33,637 nucleotides of DNA from Nonomuraea turkmeniaca. GTDB lineage: Bacteria; Actinomycetota; Actinomycetes; Streptosporangiales; Streptosporangiaceae. The stretch covers positions 1-33,637 of the forward strand of contig NZ_VCKY01000113.1 in assembly GCF_005889735.1 (NCBI RefSeq). Direction: 5' to 3'. Made by a program: the position numbers and the translations under genes. This document shows, piece after piece, positions 1 through 16,300 of the stretch. Every line of letters begins with the position of its first letter. The first letter of the stretch is position 1. The notes under the pieces were generated by a model that worked only from the letters and a program-made list of their open reading frames with translations, searched no databases and was not told where the DNA came from.

Positions 1-145
1 ACCCAGACCATCCCCCGCCTCCCCCGGAGTTCCGAGTGAGGGAGCACGCCGCCGTCTGGACCGAGCAACGCAGGGAGCGCAGCGACCGGAGTGACGAAGG
101 AAGACAGCGGCTTACAGCGACCGAGCAGCCGAACGGAGTGAGGCA
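1..145. other. Leader region of the NRPS operon
   Basis: No recognisable gene. A forward frame is open from base 3 to a TGA at 147-149 that overlaps the mbtH ATG, so this could be the last codons of an upstream coupled gene. However, the stretch 61-150 is built of imperfect short repeats (CCGAGCA at 61 and 121; CGGAGTGA at 87 and 134), which argues for non-coding leader DNA. The mbtH ribosome binding site GGAGTGAGG lies directly before the ATG at 146. I could not identify a promoter. Confidence 0.4.
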
Positions 146-335
146 ATGAGCACAGGCGCAGAGACCAAGGTCGTTCTCAACGACGAGGAGCAGTACTCCA
201 TCTGGCCCGCCGACCGGGACAACCCCTCCGGCTGGTACGACGCCGGCTTCTCCGGCACCAAGGACGAATGCCTGGAACACATCGAGCGGGTGTGGACCGA
301 CATGCGGCCGAAGAGCCTGCGAGAGGCGATGGACA

Positions 336-343
<8 letters not shown>
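146..343 (+). CDS. mbtH: MbtH-like NRPS accessory protein
   Basis: A 65-residue protein of normal MbtH length. It shows the family signature: a short N-terminus, NDEEQYSIWP near residue 12, the Trp in SGWYDAGF, and the C-terminal TKDECLEHIERVW followed by D-M-R-P. MbtH proteins bind adenylation domains in the cytosol and are often needed for their folding or activity. The gene leads the operon and its TGA (341-343) lies inside NRPS-1, whose GTG start is at 336, giving an 8-nt overlap and probable translational coupling. It probably serves the four A domains of this locus; which ones strictly need it cannot be told from sequence. The ATG start is supported by a good GGAG-type ribosome binding site. 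Family assignment is secure. Confidence 0.97.
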
Positions 344-6587
<6,244 letters not shown>

Positions 6588-6595
<8 letters not shown>

Positions 6596-9500
6596 GCGGC
6601 GTGCGCGCGTGCAGGCCCGCTTCCGCAAGGCGGTGGCGGGCCTGGGCACTGACACTGGCGCTGCGGAGGAGATCCCGCGACGTGCCGAGGGCAGCGATCC
6701 GCCGCTGTCGTTCGCGCAGGAGCGGCTGTGGTTCATGGAGCAGTTCGCCCCGGGGACGAGCGCCTACGCGCTGCCCGTGTCGGCCAGGCTCCGCGGCCCG
6801 CTCGACACCGAACGGCTGCGGCAGTCGCTCGACGCCGTGGTTGCCCGGCACGAGAGCCTGCGCATGACCTTCCCCGCCGGCCCCGACGGGCGGCCGGAGG
6901 TGCGGGTGGCAGATCGGGTACGTGTCCCGCTGCGCGTCGTCGACGTGACGACGGAGGCGGCGGCCAGACAGGTGCTCAGCACCGACGCCGCGCTCCCTTT
7001 CGAGCTGGCGACCGGTCCGCTGCTGCGCGCCACCCTGGTACGGCTGGCGCCCGACGACCACGCGCTGCTCGTCGCCGTCCATCACATCGTCGCCGACGGC
7101 TGGTCGGCCGACCTCATCCTCCGCGAACTCCTGGCGCCACCGGAGAGCGGACCGCGGCTGGGTTTCGGCGACTACGCGTTGTGGCAGCGAGAGCGGCTGA
7201 GCGGCGCGCGTTTGGCCGATGACCTGGCGTTCTGGCGCGGCGAGCTGGACGGGCTGCAGGTGCTTGAGCTGCCCCTGGATCGGCCACGCCCGCCTCGGCA
7301 GGGCTTCCGGGGCGGCTGGCACGACCTCGAGCTGGACGTGGCGGCGTTCCGCGCGTTGTGCCGGGCCGAGGGGGCGACGCTCTACATGGGGCTGCTCGCC
7401 GCCTTCCAGGTGCTGCTGGCCCGCTGGTCCGGCATGACCGGCTTCGCGGTGGGGTCGCCGGTGGCCGGGCGGACCAGGCCGGAGTTCGAGGAGATGGTGG
7501 GGCTGTTCGTCAACCTGCTCCCGATGCGGGCGCGGCTGGCGGGCGATCCCGGATTCGCCGAGTTGCTTCGCCGTACGCGGGATGGGGCGCTCGAGGTCTA
7601 CGATCACCAGGAGCTGCCCTTCGAGAAGCTGGTCGCCGAGCTGGACCCCGAACGCGACGTCAGCCGCCCGCCGCTGGTACAGGTGCTGTTCGCGCTGCAG
7701 AGCTATCGCGACGGCGGCGAGGGCTTCGAGCTGGACAGCACGACCACCCGGTTCGACCTGGAGCTCTACGCCGCCGAGCGGGGTGAGCTGCTGGAGGGGC
7801 GCTTCGTCTACAACGGCGAGTTGTTCCGGCCGGAGACGATCGAGCGGCTGGCGCGGCGGTTCGCCGCACTCCTGCGTGCGGTGGTGGCGGCGCCCGACGT
7901 GCCGGTGGGACGCCTGGACATCCTGCCGGTCGAAGAGCGGGAGCAGATCTCGCGGTGGAACGCCACCGCCCGGGAACATCCGGGCGGGACCCTGCACGAG
8001 CTGGTCTTCGAGCAGGCAGAGCGGACACCGGACGCGACGGCGCTGGTCTTCGAGGGCGAGCGGCTGACCTACCGCGAGCTGGCCGAGCGGGCACGTGAAG
8101 TGGCGGCAGGGCTGGGTCCTCGGGTGGACCAGCCGGTCGGCGTGTGCATGGAACGCGGGCTGGACCTCCCGGTCGTGCTCCTCGGGGTGCTGGCGGCCGG
8201 TGGCGCCTACCTGCCGCTCGATCCGGGCCACCCGGCGGAGCGGACGCGCGGCATGCTGGCCGACGCGGGCGCCGACCTGGTGCTCACGGCAGCGCCCGTG
8301 CATGCGGCCCCGGCACCCGTCGTGCGGGTGCGCGAGGACAACCTGGCCTACGTCATCTTCACCTCGGGATCCACCGGGCGGCCGAAGGGCGTGGGCGTCT
8401 CCCACCGGGCGATCGTCAACCGGCTGCGCTGGATGCAGGACACCTTCCGGCTCACCCCGGAAGACCGCGTCCTGCACAAGACACCCACCACCTTCGACGT
8501 CTCGGTCTGGGAGCTCTTCTGGCCGCTCATCACCGGCGCCACCATGGTCATCGCCCGGCCCGGCGGCCACCGCGACACCGCCTACCTCCGCGACCTCATC
8601 AAAGCCGAGCGAGTCACCACCGCCCACTTCGTCCCCTCGATGCTCCAAGCCTTCCTGGAAGAAGAGGACATCCAACCCCCGCCCCGGACCATCTGCTCCG
8701 GCGAAGCCCTCCCACCCGGCATCGAGCTCCCCGGCCTGCACAATCTCTACGGCCCCACGGAGGCGGCCGTCGACGTCTCCTGGCACCCCTGCCAGCCGGG
8801 AGAGCCGATCGTGCCCATCGGCAGGCCCATCGACAACACCACCCTCCACGTCCTCGACCGGCACCTCCGCGAAGTCCCCATCGGCACGCCGGGCGAGCTC
8901 TACATCGGCGGCGTCCAGCTCGCCCGCGGTTACCTGGGCAAACCGGCACTCACCGCCGAACGTTTCCTCCCCGCACCCAACGGTCAACGCCTCTACAAGA
9001 CCGGCGACCTAGCCCGCTGGCTCCCCACCGCCGAACTCGAATATCTCGGCCGCACCGACCACCAGGTCAAGATCCGCGGCATGCGTGTCGAAACCGGAGA
9101 GGTCGAGGCCGCCCTGCGCGCGCAGCCGGGAGTCCGCGACGCGGCCGTCACGGCGTACGAGCACAGCCTGGTCGGTTACATCGTGGGCGACGTACCCGAC
9201 CTCCGCGACGTCCTGCCCGACCACATGATCCCGCGCCGGTGGGTGCACCTGGACGCCCTCCCCCTCACCCGCAGCGGCAAGCTCGACCGGGCCGCGTTGC
9301 CCCCGCCGGAGACAGCGAGCGGCCGGCCGTACGTGCCGCCTCGTGATGAGGTGGAAGCGCGCCTCGCCACGCTCTACGAAGAGGTGTTGAAGGTGCCCGC
9401 GGCCGGCATCCTGGACGACTTCTTCGAGCTCGGCGGCCACTCGTTGAGCGCCCTGCGGCTGGCCGCCCGCATCCGCCAGGAGCTGGGGCGGAGCCTGCCG

Positions 9501-10373
9501 GTCGCCACCGTCCTGGCCGCGCCGACGATCAGTGCGCTGGCCAGGGTGCTCCGCCAGCCCGAGGACCTCGCGCCACCGAGCCACGTCGTGCCGCTCAACC
9601 CGGACGGTGACCGTACGCCGATCTTCTTCATGCACGCGCTCGGCGGCCAGGTCTTCCGCTACCACCCGCTGGCCCGCCGCCTCGGTCCCGACCAGCCGGT
9701 GTACGCCATCGCCGCGCGCGGGCTCGTGCCCGGCGAGGAGCCGCACGCCACGCTCGCCGAGATGGCCGACGCCTACGTGGCCGACCTGCTGGAGGTACGG
9801 CCGGCGGGGCCGTACGTGCTGGGTGGGTTCTGCATCGGCGGGAACATCGCTCTGGAGGTGGCCAGGCGCCTGCGCGAGCGCGGCGAGCAGGTGCCACTCG
9901 TCGTGCTCTTCTACGCCGATGCCGAGGAGCCCGTGGCCAGCGCGTCGCTGGAGGACGACACGGTCCTGCTGTTCCACGCGCTGGCCGGCGGACCTGAGGA
10001 GACCCTCGGGCTGGACACGGCCGAACTCGCCGCCCGGCCGCCGGAGGAACGGCTGCTGGCGGTCATGGGCGCCGCCTCGGCCGCCGACCGGCTGGCCCCC
10101 GACACCGCCGAGGTCGAGCAAGCGCGCCGCTACCTGGCCGTGTTCCGGGCCAACGCGCACGCGGTCGGCGGCTACCGGCACGAGCCCTACGACGGCGACG
10201 TCGCGCTCTTCGCGCCCAAGCGCGAGGACGGCAGCTGGTCCTCCGTCGCCAAGGGCCGGTTCGCTCACGTCCCGATCCCCGAGGAACGCGTCCCGATCCT
10301 GTACGAACCCCTGGTCGCGGGAGCGGCCACCGAGATCAGAAGGTGGATGGATCATGGCCTCCCCGACCAGTGA
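6588..10373 (+). CDS. NRPS-3: C-A(Ser)-T-TE termination module
   Basis: I place the start at GTG 6588, eight bases inside NRPS-2, because this begins the usual short N-terminal helix (VDERRARVQARF); the frame is open further upstream but reads as an off-frame shadow there. 1261 residues: C about 38-460 with HHIVADG at 165-171, A about 480-915, carrier Ser952 in LGGHSL, thioesterase about 985-1255. Pocket residues D-V-W-H-I-S-L-V-D indicate serine. The thioesterase elbow reads GGFCIGG, placing Cys1082 where a Ser nucleophile is usual. At the position where type I thioesterases have the catalytic His (DHxxML-EP), this protein has E-R before VPILYEP (Arg1234); His1227 is nearby. So the release domain is either non-canonical or impaired. 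It ends 20 nt past the start of the exporter gene. Confidence 0.94.
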
Positions 10374-11622
10374 ACAAACCAGCCTGTGGCGCAACGCCGA
10401 CTTCATGCGCCTGTGGGCCGGGCAGAGCCTGTCGCAGTTCGGCTCGGCGATCACCTACTTCGCGATCCCCGTCATCGCGGTCACCGTCCTGCACGCCTCC
10501 GAGGAGGAGATGGGCGTCATCGGCTTCCTGCTCCGGGTTCCGATGGTGCTCTTCCTGGTCTTCGGCGTGCTGGCCGACCGGGTGCGCAAGCGGCCCATCC
10601 TGATCTGGACGGACGTGGCGCGCTTCGTGCTGCTGATGCTGATCCCCATCGCGTGGTTCGCCGACATGCTCACGCTGGCCTGGATCTACGGCGTCATCTT
10701 CGCCATCGGGCTGCTCAGCACGCTCTTCCAGACGGCTTACCGCAGCTACTTCCCGTTCCTGGTGCCGCGGGAGAACTTCCTGGAGGGCAACTCCAAGCTG
10801 CAGCTGACGGAGTCGACCGCCCAGACGTTCGGCCCCGGCCTGGCCGCGGCGCTGCTGAAGGTGCTCTCCGCGCCCGCGCTGCTGGTCATCGACGCGGTGT
10901 CGTACCTGGCCTCCGCGATAGCCATGGCGCTGATCAGGCGGCCGGAAGCGCGGCCGGAGCCGGATGACACCACCGCCGGGCAGGTGCACAAGGCGATCTG
11001 GCAGGGCATGGGCTGGGTGTTGCGGCACGAGCTGATCCGGCCGCTGGCCATCTCGTCGGCCGTGTACTCGCTGTTCATCCTGGGCTCGATGAACTCGATC
11101 TACGCCCTGTACGTGATCCGCGATCTGGGCGTGCCCGCAGCGTGGTTCGGCAGCATCCTGGCCGGTGGCGGCGTGGGCTCGATCATCGGGGCGTTGCTGG
11201 CCGTCAAGGTGATGCGGCGCTTCGCGATCGGCAAGGTGCTGCTGTGGTCGATCGTGTACGGCAACCTCGTGCTCTTCCTCATCCCGCTGGCCGCCGGGCC
11301 GGTCTGGGCCTCGGTGACCATGCTGGTCGCCGCGCAGCTGATCAGCGGTATCACCTCGCAGATCTTCTTCGTCACCAACACCACGCTGGTGCAGACGATC
11401 ACCCCGCTGCGGCTGCAGGGCCGCGTGGTGGCGTCGATCTACTCGCTGGGCCTGATTCCCGCCCCGCTGGGCGCTCTGGGCGCGGGCCTGCTGGCGGGCG
11501 CCGTGGGGACGCGTACGGCGCTGTGGGTGGTCGTCACCATCGGCGCGCTGGTGCCGATGGCGGCGATGGCCTGGTCGCCGCTGGCCAAGCTCAAGGAGAT
11601 GCCGGAGCCAGACCCGCAATGA
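10354..11622 (+). CDS. MFS exporter of the NRPS product (EntS-like)
   Basis: 422 residues with about twelve hydrophobic segments, in the major facilitator superfamily. The loop after the second segment carries the motif-A-like GVLADRVRKRP. The N-terminus (SLWRNADFMRLWAGQSLSQ) and overall pattern resemble the EntS/multidrug MFS group, whose members export siderophores and peptides using the proton gradient. I chose ATG 10354, which sits 20 nt inside the end of NRPS-3 after an AAGGTGG ribosome binding site; the frame runs open upstream but that part is NRPS-3 shadow. Its position as last gene of the NRPS operon supports a role in exporting or giving resistance to the peptide. The 3' end overlaps the convergent oxidoreductase gene by 32 bp, so no terminator fits between them. 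Confidence 0.9.
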   Translation: MASPTSEQTSLWRNADFMRLWAGQSLSQFGSAITYFAIPVIAVTVLHASEEEMGVIGFLLRVPMVLFLVFGVLADRVRKRPILIWTDVARFVLLMLIPIAWFADMLTLAWIYGVIFAIGLLSTLFQTAYRSYFPFLVPRENFLEGNSKLQLTESTAQTFGPGLAAALLKVLSAPALLVIDAVSYLASAIAMALIRRPEARPEPDDTTAGQVHKAIWQGMGWVLRHELIRPLAISSAVYSLFILGSMNSIYALYVIRDLGVPAAWFGSILAGGGVGSIIGALLAVKVMRRFAIGKVLLWSIVYGNLVLFLIPLAAGPVWASVTMLVAAQLISGITSQIFFVTNTTLVQTITPLRLQGRVVASIYSLGLIPAPLGALGAGLLAGAVGTRTALWVVVTIGALVPMAAMAWSPLAKLKEMPEPDPQ

Positions 11623-12610
11623 GCCGTAGCTGGCGGCTGCGCAGCCGCCGGGTGGGCGTGACCAGGCCGACGATCAGCGTGGTCGCGCCCGCCTCCTGGT
11701 AGGCCGCCATCCGCTCGCGCACCTTGCCCGCGGGGCCGCACATGGTCATCGCGTCGAGGAGCGCGTCGGGCAGCATCGCCATGGCCTCGCCCTGCCGCCC
11801 GTCCAGGAAGGCTTCCTGCATGCGGGCGGCCTCCTGCTCGAAGCCGAGCGTGGTGGCCAGGCGGTTGTAGAAGTTGGTACGGCGCGAGCCCATGCCGCCG
11901 AGGTAGAGGGCGAGCATGGGCCGCATCATGTCGTAGGCCAGCTCCTGGTCCTCCTCGACGAGCGTGAGGACCATGGGCGCGATGTCGAGGTCGCCGCGGT
12001 TCAGGTGAGTGGCCATCTTGGCCAGGTGATCGGGCGGGAAGTGGATGGCCAGCCAGCCGTCGGCGAGCTCGCCGGCCAGCGCGACGGTCTTGGGTCCCAT
12101 CGCGGCCAGGTAGACCGGCAGCCGTTCCTGCACCGGCGAGACGGCCAGCGTCAGCTCCTTGCCCTCGCTGCCAGGCAGGGGCAGCGTCATCGTGGCTCCG
12201 TCGTGCCGCACCGGCTCGCCCTGCAGCGCCTTGCGCACCACCTGGAGGTAGTCACGAGCGCGGGCCAACGGCCGGTCGAAGCGCTCGCCGTGCCAGCCCT
12301 CGACCACCTGCGGGCCGGAGACGCCCACGCCCAGCCGGGCGCGGCCGCCGGAGAGCTGGTCGATGGTGGCCGCCGTCATCGCGGCGACCACGGGTTTGCG
12401 TCCCGACATCTGGAGCACGCCGGTGCCCAGCGCGATGCGCTCGGTCTGGCCCGCGATCCAGGCCAGCAGGCTCGCCGGGTCGGTCCCGTAGGTCTCGGCC
12501 GCCCACACGGACGAATAGCCCAGAGCCTCCGCCTCTCGTACCAGCGCCAGGTGGTCGGCCGGGCCGAGGCCCGCGCCGCCCCAGTAGCTCATGCTGTAAC
12601 CGAGGCGCAT
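11591..12610 (-). CDS. LLM-class F420-dependent oxidoreductase
   Basis: 339 residues with the TIM-barrel pattern of the bacterial luciferase-like family: N-terminal LGYSMSYWGG, the AEALGYSSVWAAET strand-helix, the IALGTGVLQ strand, and the RARLGVGVSGPQVVEG turn that in relatives contacts the flavin phosphate. Actinobacterial members mostly use cofactor F420 for hydride transfer. In this operon it is the last gene after a carrier protein, NRPS-4 and a thioesterase, so it may reduce or oxidise the peptide or a precursor; the substrate cannot be told. The ATG at 12608-12610 follows GAGGAG and lies 22 nt inside the thioesterase gene. A second ATG seven codons in is possible. The 3' end overlaps the convergent MFS gene. 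Confidence 0.9.
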   Translation of the reverse strand: MRLGYSMSYWGGAGLGPADHLALVREAEALGYSSVWAAETYGTDPASLLAWIAGQTERIALGTGVLQMSGRKPVVAAMTAATIDQLSGGRARLGVGVSGPQVVEGWHGERFDRPLARARDYLQVVRKALQGEPVRHDGATMTLPLPGSEGKELTLAVSPVQERLPVYLAAMGPKTVALAGELADGWLAIHFPPDHLAKMATHLNRGDLDIAPMVLTLVEEDQELAYDMMRPMLALYLGGMGSRRTNFYNRLATTLGFEQEAARMQEAFLDGRQGEAMAMLPDALLDAMTMCGPAGKVRERMAAYQEAGATTLIVGLVTPTRRLRSRQLRLIAGLAPASP

Positions 12611-13323
12611 CCCATCTCCTCAACGATCGCGGCTGCCAGGGCGTCTGGAGTCTCCTCGGCCAGCCAGTGGGTGGAGTCGAGCTCCTTCAACGCGGGCCTG
12701 TGCACGCTCTGCCGCCGCCAGCCCAGCAGGCCGCCCCTGGTCAGCGAGGCGTCCCGGATGCCGTACAGGACGGAGATGGGCACCGGCAGCGGTGGCCCGG
12801 GCCGGTGGTGATAGCCGGCCAGCAGCCCGAAGTCGGCGCGGAGCGCCGGCTCCAGCACCGGCCAGAGCGCCTCCCGATCGGCCAGTTCCGGCGGGACACC
12901 GCCGAGCGCGATCAGCTGCTCCCAGAACAACCACGACGGCAGCGACGGCAGGCGGCGCAGCAGCAAGGTCACATCCGGCGCGGCGAACGAGCCCACGATC
13001 AGCCGTTCCGGCCGCCCGCCCAGCTCGACCACGCGACGGCAGACGAGAAAGGCCAGCAACGCCCCGCTGCAGTAGCCGAACAGCGTGTACGGCTCGCGCC
13101 ACCCGGCAAGCTCGCGCGCCAGGTCCTCGACCAGCCCGTCGAGGTCAGTCCGTGGTTCTTCGGCGAGCCTGGCCTGACGCCCCGGCAGGTTGACCGACCA
13201 CAAACCCACCTCGGGCGGGAAATGTCCGGCGAGCTCGCCGAGCGAAGCCGGACCGCCACCCGCGTGCGGGAAGGTGACCAGGGCCCGCTCCCCCTCCTTG
13301 ACCTGAACGAACCACGGCGTCAT
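12589..13323 (-). CDS. Stand-alone (type II) thioesterase with Cys nucleophile
   Basis: 244 residues, alpha/beta-hydrolase fold. The N-terminus (FPHAGGGPASLGELAGHFP) and the LPGRQARLAEEP stretch are typical of type II thioesterases, which remove wrong or stalled acyl groups from carrier domains. The nucleophile elbow reads FGYCSGALLA, so the expected Ser is Cys85. The other triad residues look present: Asp191 in GIRDASLT and His219 in STHWLAEE. A Cys-Asp-His triad is unusual for this family. The ATG (13321-13323) overlaps the NRPS-4 stop as ATGA, and the gene overlaps the oxidoreductase start. Editing of the NRPS line is the default role; acyl transfer rather than hydrolysis is possible with a thiol nucleophile. 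Confidence 0.93.
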   Translation of the reverse strand: MTPWFVQVKEGERALVTFPHAGGGPASLGELAGHFPPEVGLWSVNLPGRQARLAEEPRTDLDGLVEDLARELAGWREPYTLFGYCSGALLAFLVCRRVVELGGRPERLIVGSFAAPDVTLLLRRLPSLPSWLFWEQLIALGGVPPELADREALWPVLEPALRADFGLLAGYHHRPGPPLPVPISVLYGIRDASLTRGGLLGWRRQSVHRPALKELDSTHWLAEETPDALAAAIVEEMGCASVTA

Positions 13324-16300
13324 CGGGCGTCCCCCAGATGCAGGGCCAGTTCGGCCGGCGTCGGATGATCGAACACGGCCCGAACCGAGACGGCACGCCC
13401 CGCCAGCTCCTCCAGCGGACGGATCAGCCGGACGGCCAGCACGGAGTGGCCGCCGTTGAGGAAGAAGTTGTCGTGCGGCCCCAGCCCAGGCCGCTTCAGC
13501 GCGTCGCGCCACAGCGCCACCACCTGCTGGACCAGCCCGTCGCCCACCTCCTGCGCCGGGGCGCCATCCTCGTCAGGCACCACCAGCTCGCGATAGGCGA
13601 TCTTCCCGTTGGCGGTGGTGGGGAGCCTGCCGGTGACGACGTAGCGGGTGGGGACGGCGTAGTCGGGCAGCCGCGTCCTGGCGAAGTGCCACAGCTCCCC
13701 GTCAGCGGCTTGGTCGGTGACCTCGAGAAAGGCGACGAGCCGTCCGTCGCTCTGCGGGTCGCCGTCGAGGATCACCGCGGCCGTCCGTACCGCCTCGTGC
13801 TCGTGCAGCGCCGCCTCGACCTCGCCGAGCTCGATGCGGTGGCCGCGCAGCTTGATCTGCCTGTCGTCGCGGCCGAGCAGCTCGAGCGTGCCGTCGTGGC
13901 GGATCCGCGCGCGGTCGCCGGTCCGGTAGAAGCTGCCGTACCGGTCGTGGTGCCCGAAGCGCTCCGCCGTCAGCTCAGGCCGGTTGAGGTAGCCCGCACT
14001 CACCCCCGCACCGGCGACGCACAGCTCGCCCGGCACGCCCGGCGGCAGCTCGCGGCCCGCGGCGTCGGTGACGAAGATCTGGGTGTTGGCCAGCGGCTCC
14101 CCCACGGGGACCGGATCGAGCGGCGGCTCGCGCAGCTCGGCGGCGGTGGACCAGATGGTGGTCTCCGTCGGCCCGTAGACGTTGAACACCCGGCAGCCCA
14201 GCTCCAGCAGGTCCCTGGCCAGGGCGGCGGGCATCGGCTCGCCGCCGCACAACACCGTGCGTCCGGCCAGCTCCTGCCCGGCTTCCGGCACGATCAGCCG
14301 CCACGCGGTCGGCGTGGCCTGCACGACCTGGACATCGGCCGCGGCGATCAAGTCCAGGAACTTGCCCGGCTGCAACTGGTCCTCGCCCGAGGCCACGACC
14401 ACGGTGCCTCCAGAGGCCAGCGGCAACAACAATTCCAGCCAGGAGATGTCGAAAGAGGTGGTGGTGGACCACAGAACGCTCGTGGGCGCACCGAGCCGGT
14501 CGGTGAAGTCGAGCACCAGGTTCGTCAGGTTCCCGTGCGTGACCTGCACACCCTTGGGCCGCCCGGTGGAGCCGGAGGTGTAGATGACATAAGCGATGTT
14601 TCCGGACTCGGGTGGTACGGGGGGTTCCCCCAGCGTGCTGGGCATCGGCGCGACCGGCGTCTCACCCGCCCACCGCGGCGTGCCCGCCGCGACGACCAGC
14701 CGCGCACCCGAGTCGGCCACCTGGTAGGCGAGGCGCGCCTCCGGTTGCCGCACGTCCAGCGGCAGGAACGCCGCTCCCGCCTGCCACACGCCCAGCACCG
14801 CCGCGACCAGGTCCGCCGAACGATCCAGGGCCAGGGCGACGACGTCGCCGTGCCGTACCCCTCTCTCGTGCAGCAGGTCGCGGACCGCGGCCGCGCGCCC
14901 CAGCAGCTCGTCATAGCTGACCTCGCGCCCGCCCTCGCGCACTGCCACGGCGGGGCCGGGCACGATGCGCTCGACCAGCGTGCCGGGCCACGCGCGGCGC
15001 GTGTCGTTGACCCGGTCGAGCAACGCCCGGTCCGCCGGCGAGAGCACGTCCGGCACCCTGCCGCGCGCCGCCTGCCGCACCACCGCGGACATCCTGGCCG
15101 CAAACGCCGCGATCTCGTCCTCGTCGTGCACCTCGGTGCTGTGCCCCATGCGGATGGTGAGCCGATCCGGCTCCTGGATGACATTGCACTGCATGTCCAG
15201 GCGGCTGCGGTCGATGAGGTTCTCGACGTACCCGGGCACCTCACCCTGGATGTGCACCTTCTCGTCGCTCCAGGGCCGGTAGTTGAACATGTGCCGGAAC
15301 AGCGGGACCCGCCAGTCGTCCGTGCCGTGCCCGCGGCGGGTCAGCACCGCCTCCACCGAGGCGTCGGCGTGCTCGATCCCCTCCGCGAAGGCCTCCTCCA
15401 CGCGCCTGGCGACCTGCTCGAAGTCGTCGTCCAGCTCGACGTGGACGCGCAGCGGCAGCGTGCTCACGGCGTAACCGACATGCTTGCGCTCCTCGCCCGT
15501 CCTGGTGCTGACCGGCATGCCGATCACCAGGTCCGGACCGGCGCCGTGCCCGCGCAGCGTCAGCAGGAAGGCGGTGGCCAGCACGATGTTGCCGGTGGTG
15601 CGCAGCCTGGCGCGCAGCTCGTCCAGGGCCGCCACCGTCTCGGCGTCGACCCGCCACGAACAGGTGTGGCCGGCGAACGTCGGATGGCCCGGCGAGTGCC
15701 TACTCCCCGGCAGCACCATGGAGGCCGGGTCGACGCCGTCGAGCCGGTCCAGCCAGTAGCCGATCGACTCCTCCGACGGCTCCCCCGGCTCCAGCATCGG
15801 CGCGGGCCCCGCCAACTCGGGCGGCAGCGTGCCGTGCCCTGTCTGGCTGTCGTAGAAGCGGCCCAGCTCCTCCACCAGGAGCTGCAGCGAGATGCCGTCG
15901 ATGATGATGTGGTGGCCGGCCAGGCACACCACGGTCCCGGCGCCGTCGGGCAGGGTGAAATGTCCCACCCTGATGAGCAGGTCGCGGCCCAGGTCGAAGG
16001 GCTCGTCCAGGAAGGACCGCAGGTCCGCGACCAGCGTCTCCTCCGTCGTGGCCCGCGTCTCGACCTTCAGCTGGGCATCCTGGGGCGCGACCAGGTGCCT
16101 GACGGGCGCCCCGCCCACCACGGGGAACCGCAGGCGCAACGCCGGATGCCGCTTGACCAGCCGGTTCACCGCGATCTGCAGCGGCAGCCTGCGCAGCCGT
16201 GTCTCCAACCTGAGCGCCACCGCCAGGTTCGACACGCCGCTGTCCGGCGCGAGCTGCTCCAGAACCCAGAAGGAGTACGGCACCGCCGACAGCGGACGCG

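Noticed and set aside
9532..10353. In-frame upstream extension of the MFS gene
   Set aside because: It reads as an off-frame shadow of NRPS-3 with Arg/Pro/Ser-rich nonsense; the ATG at 10354 has a ribosome binding site and the family N-terminus.
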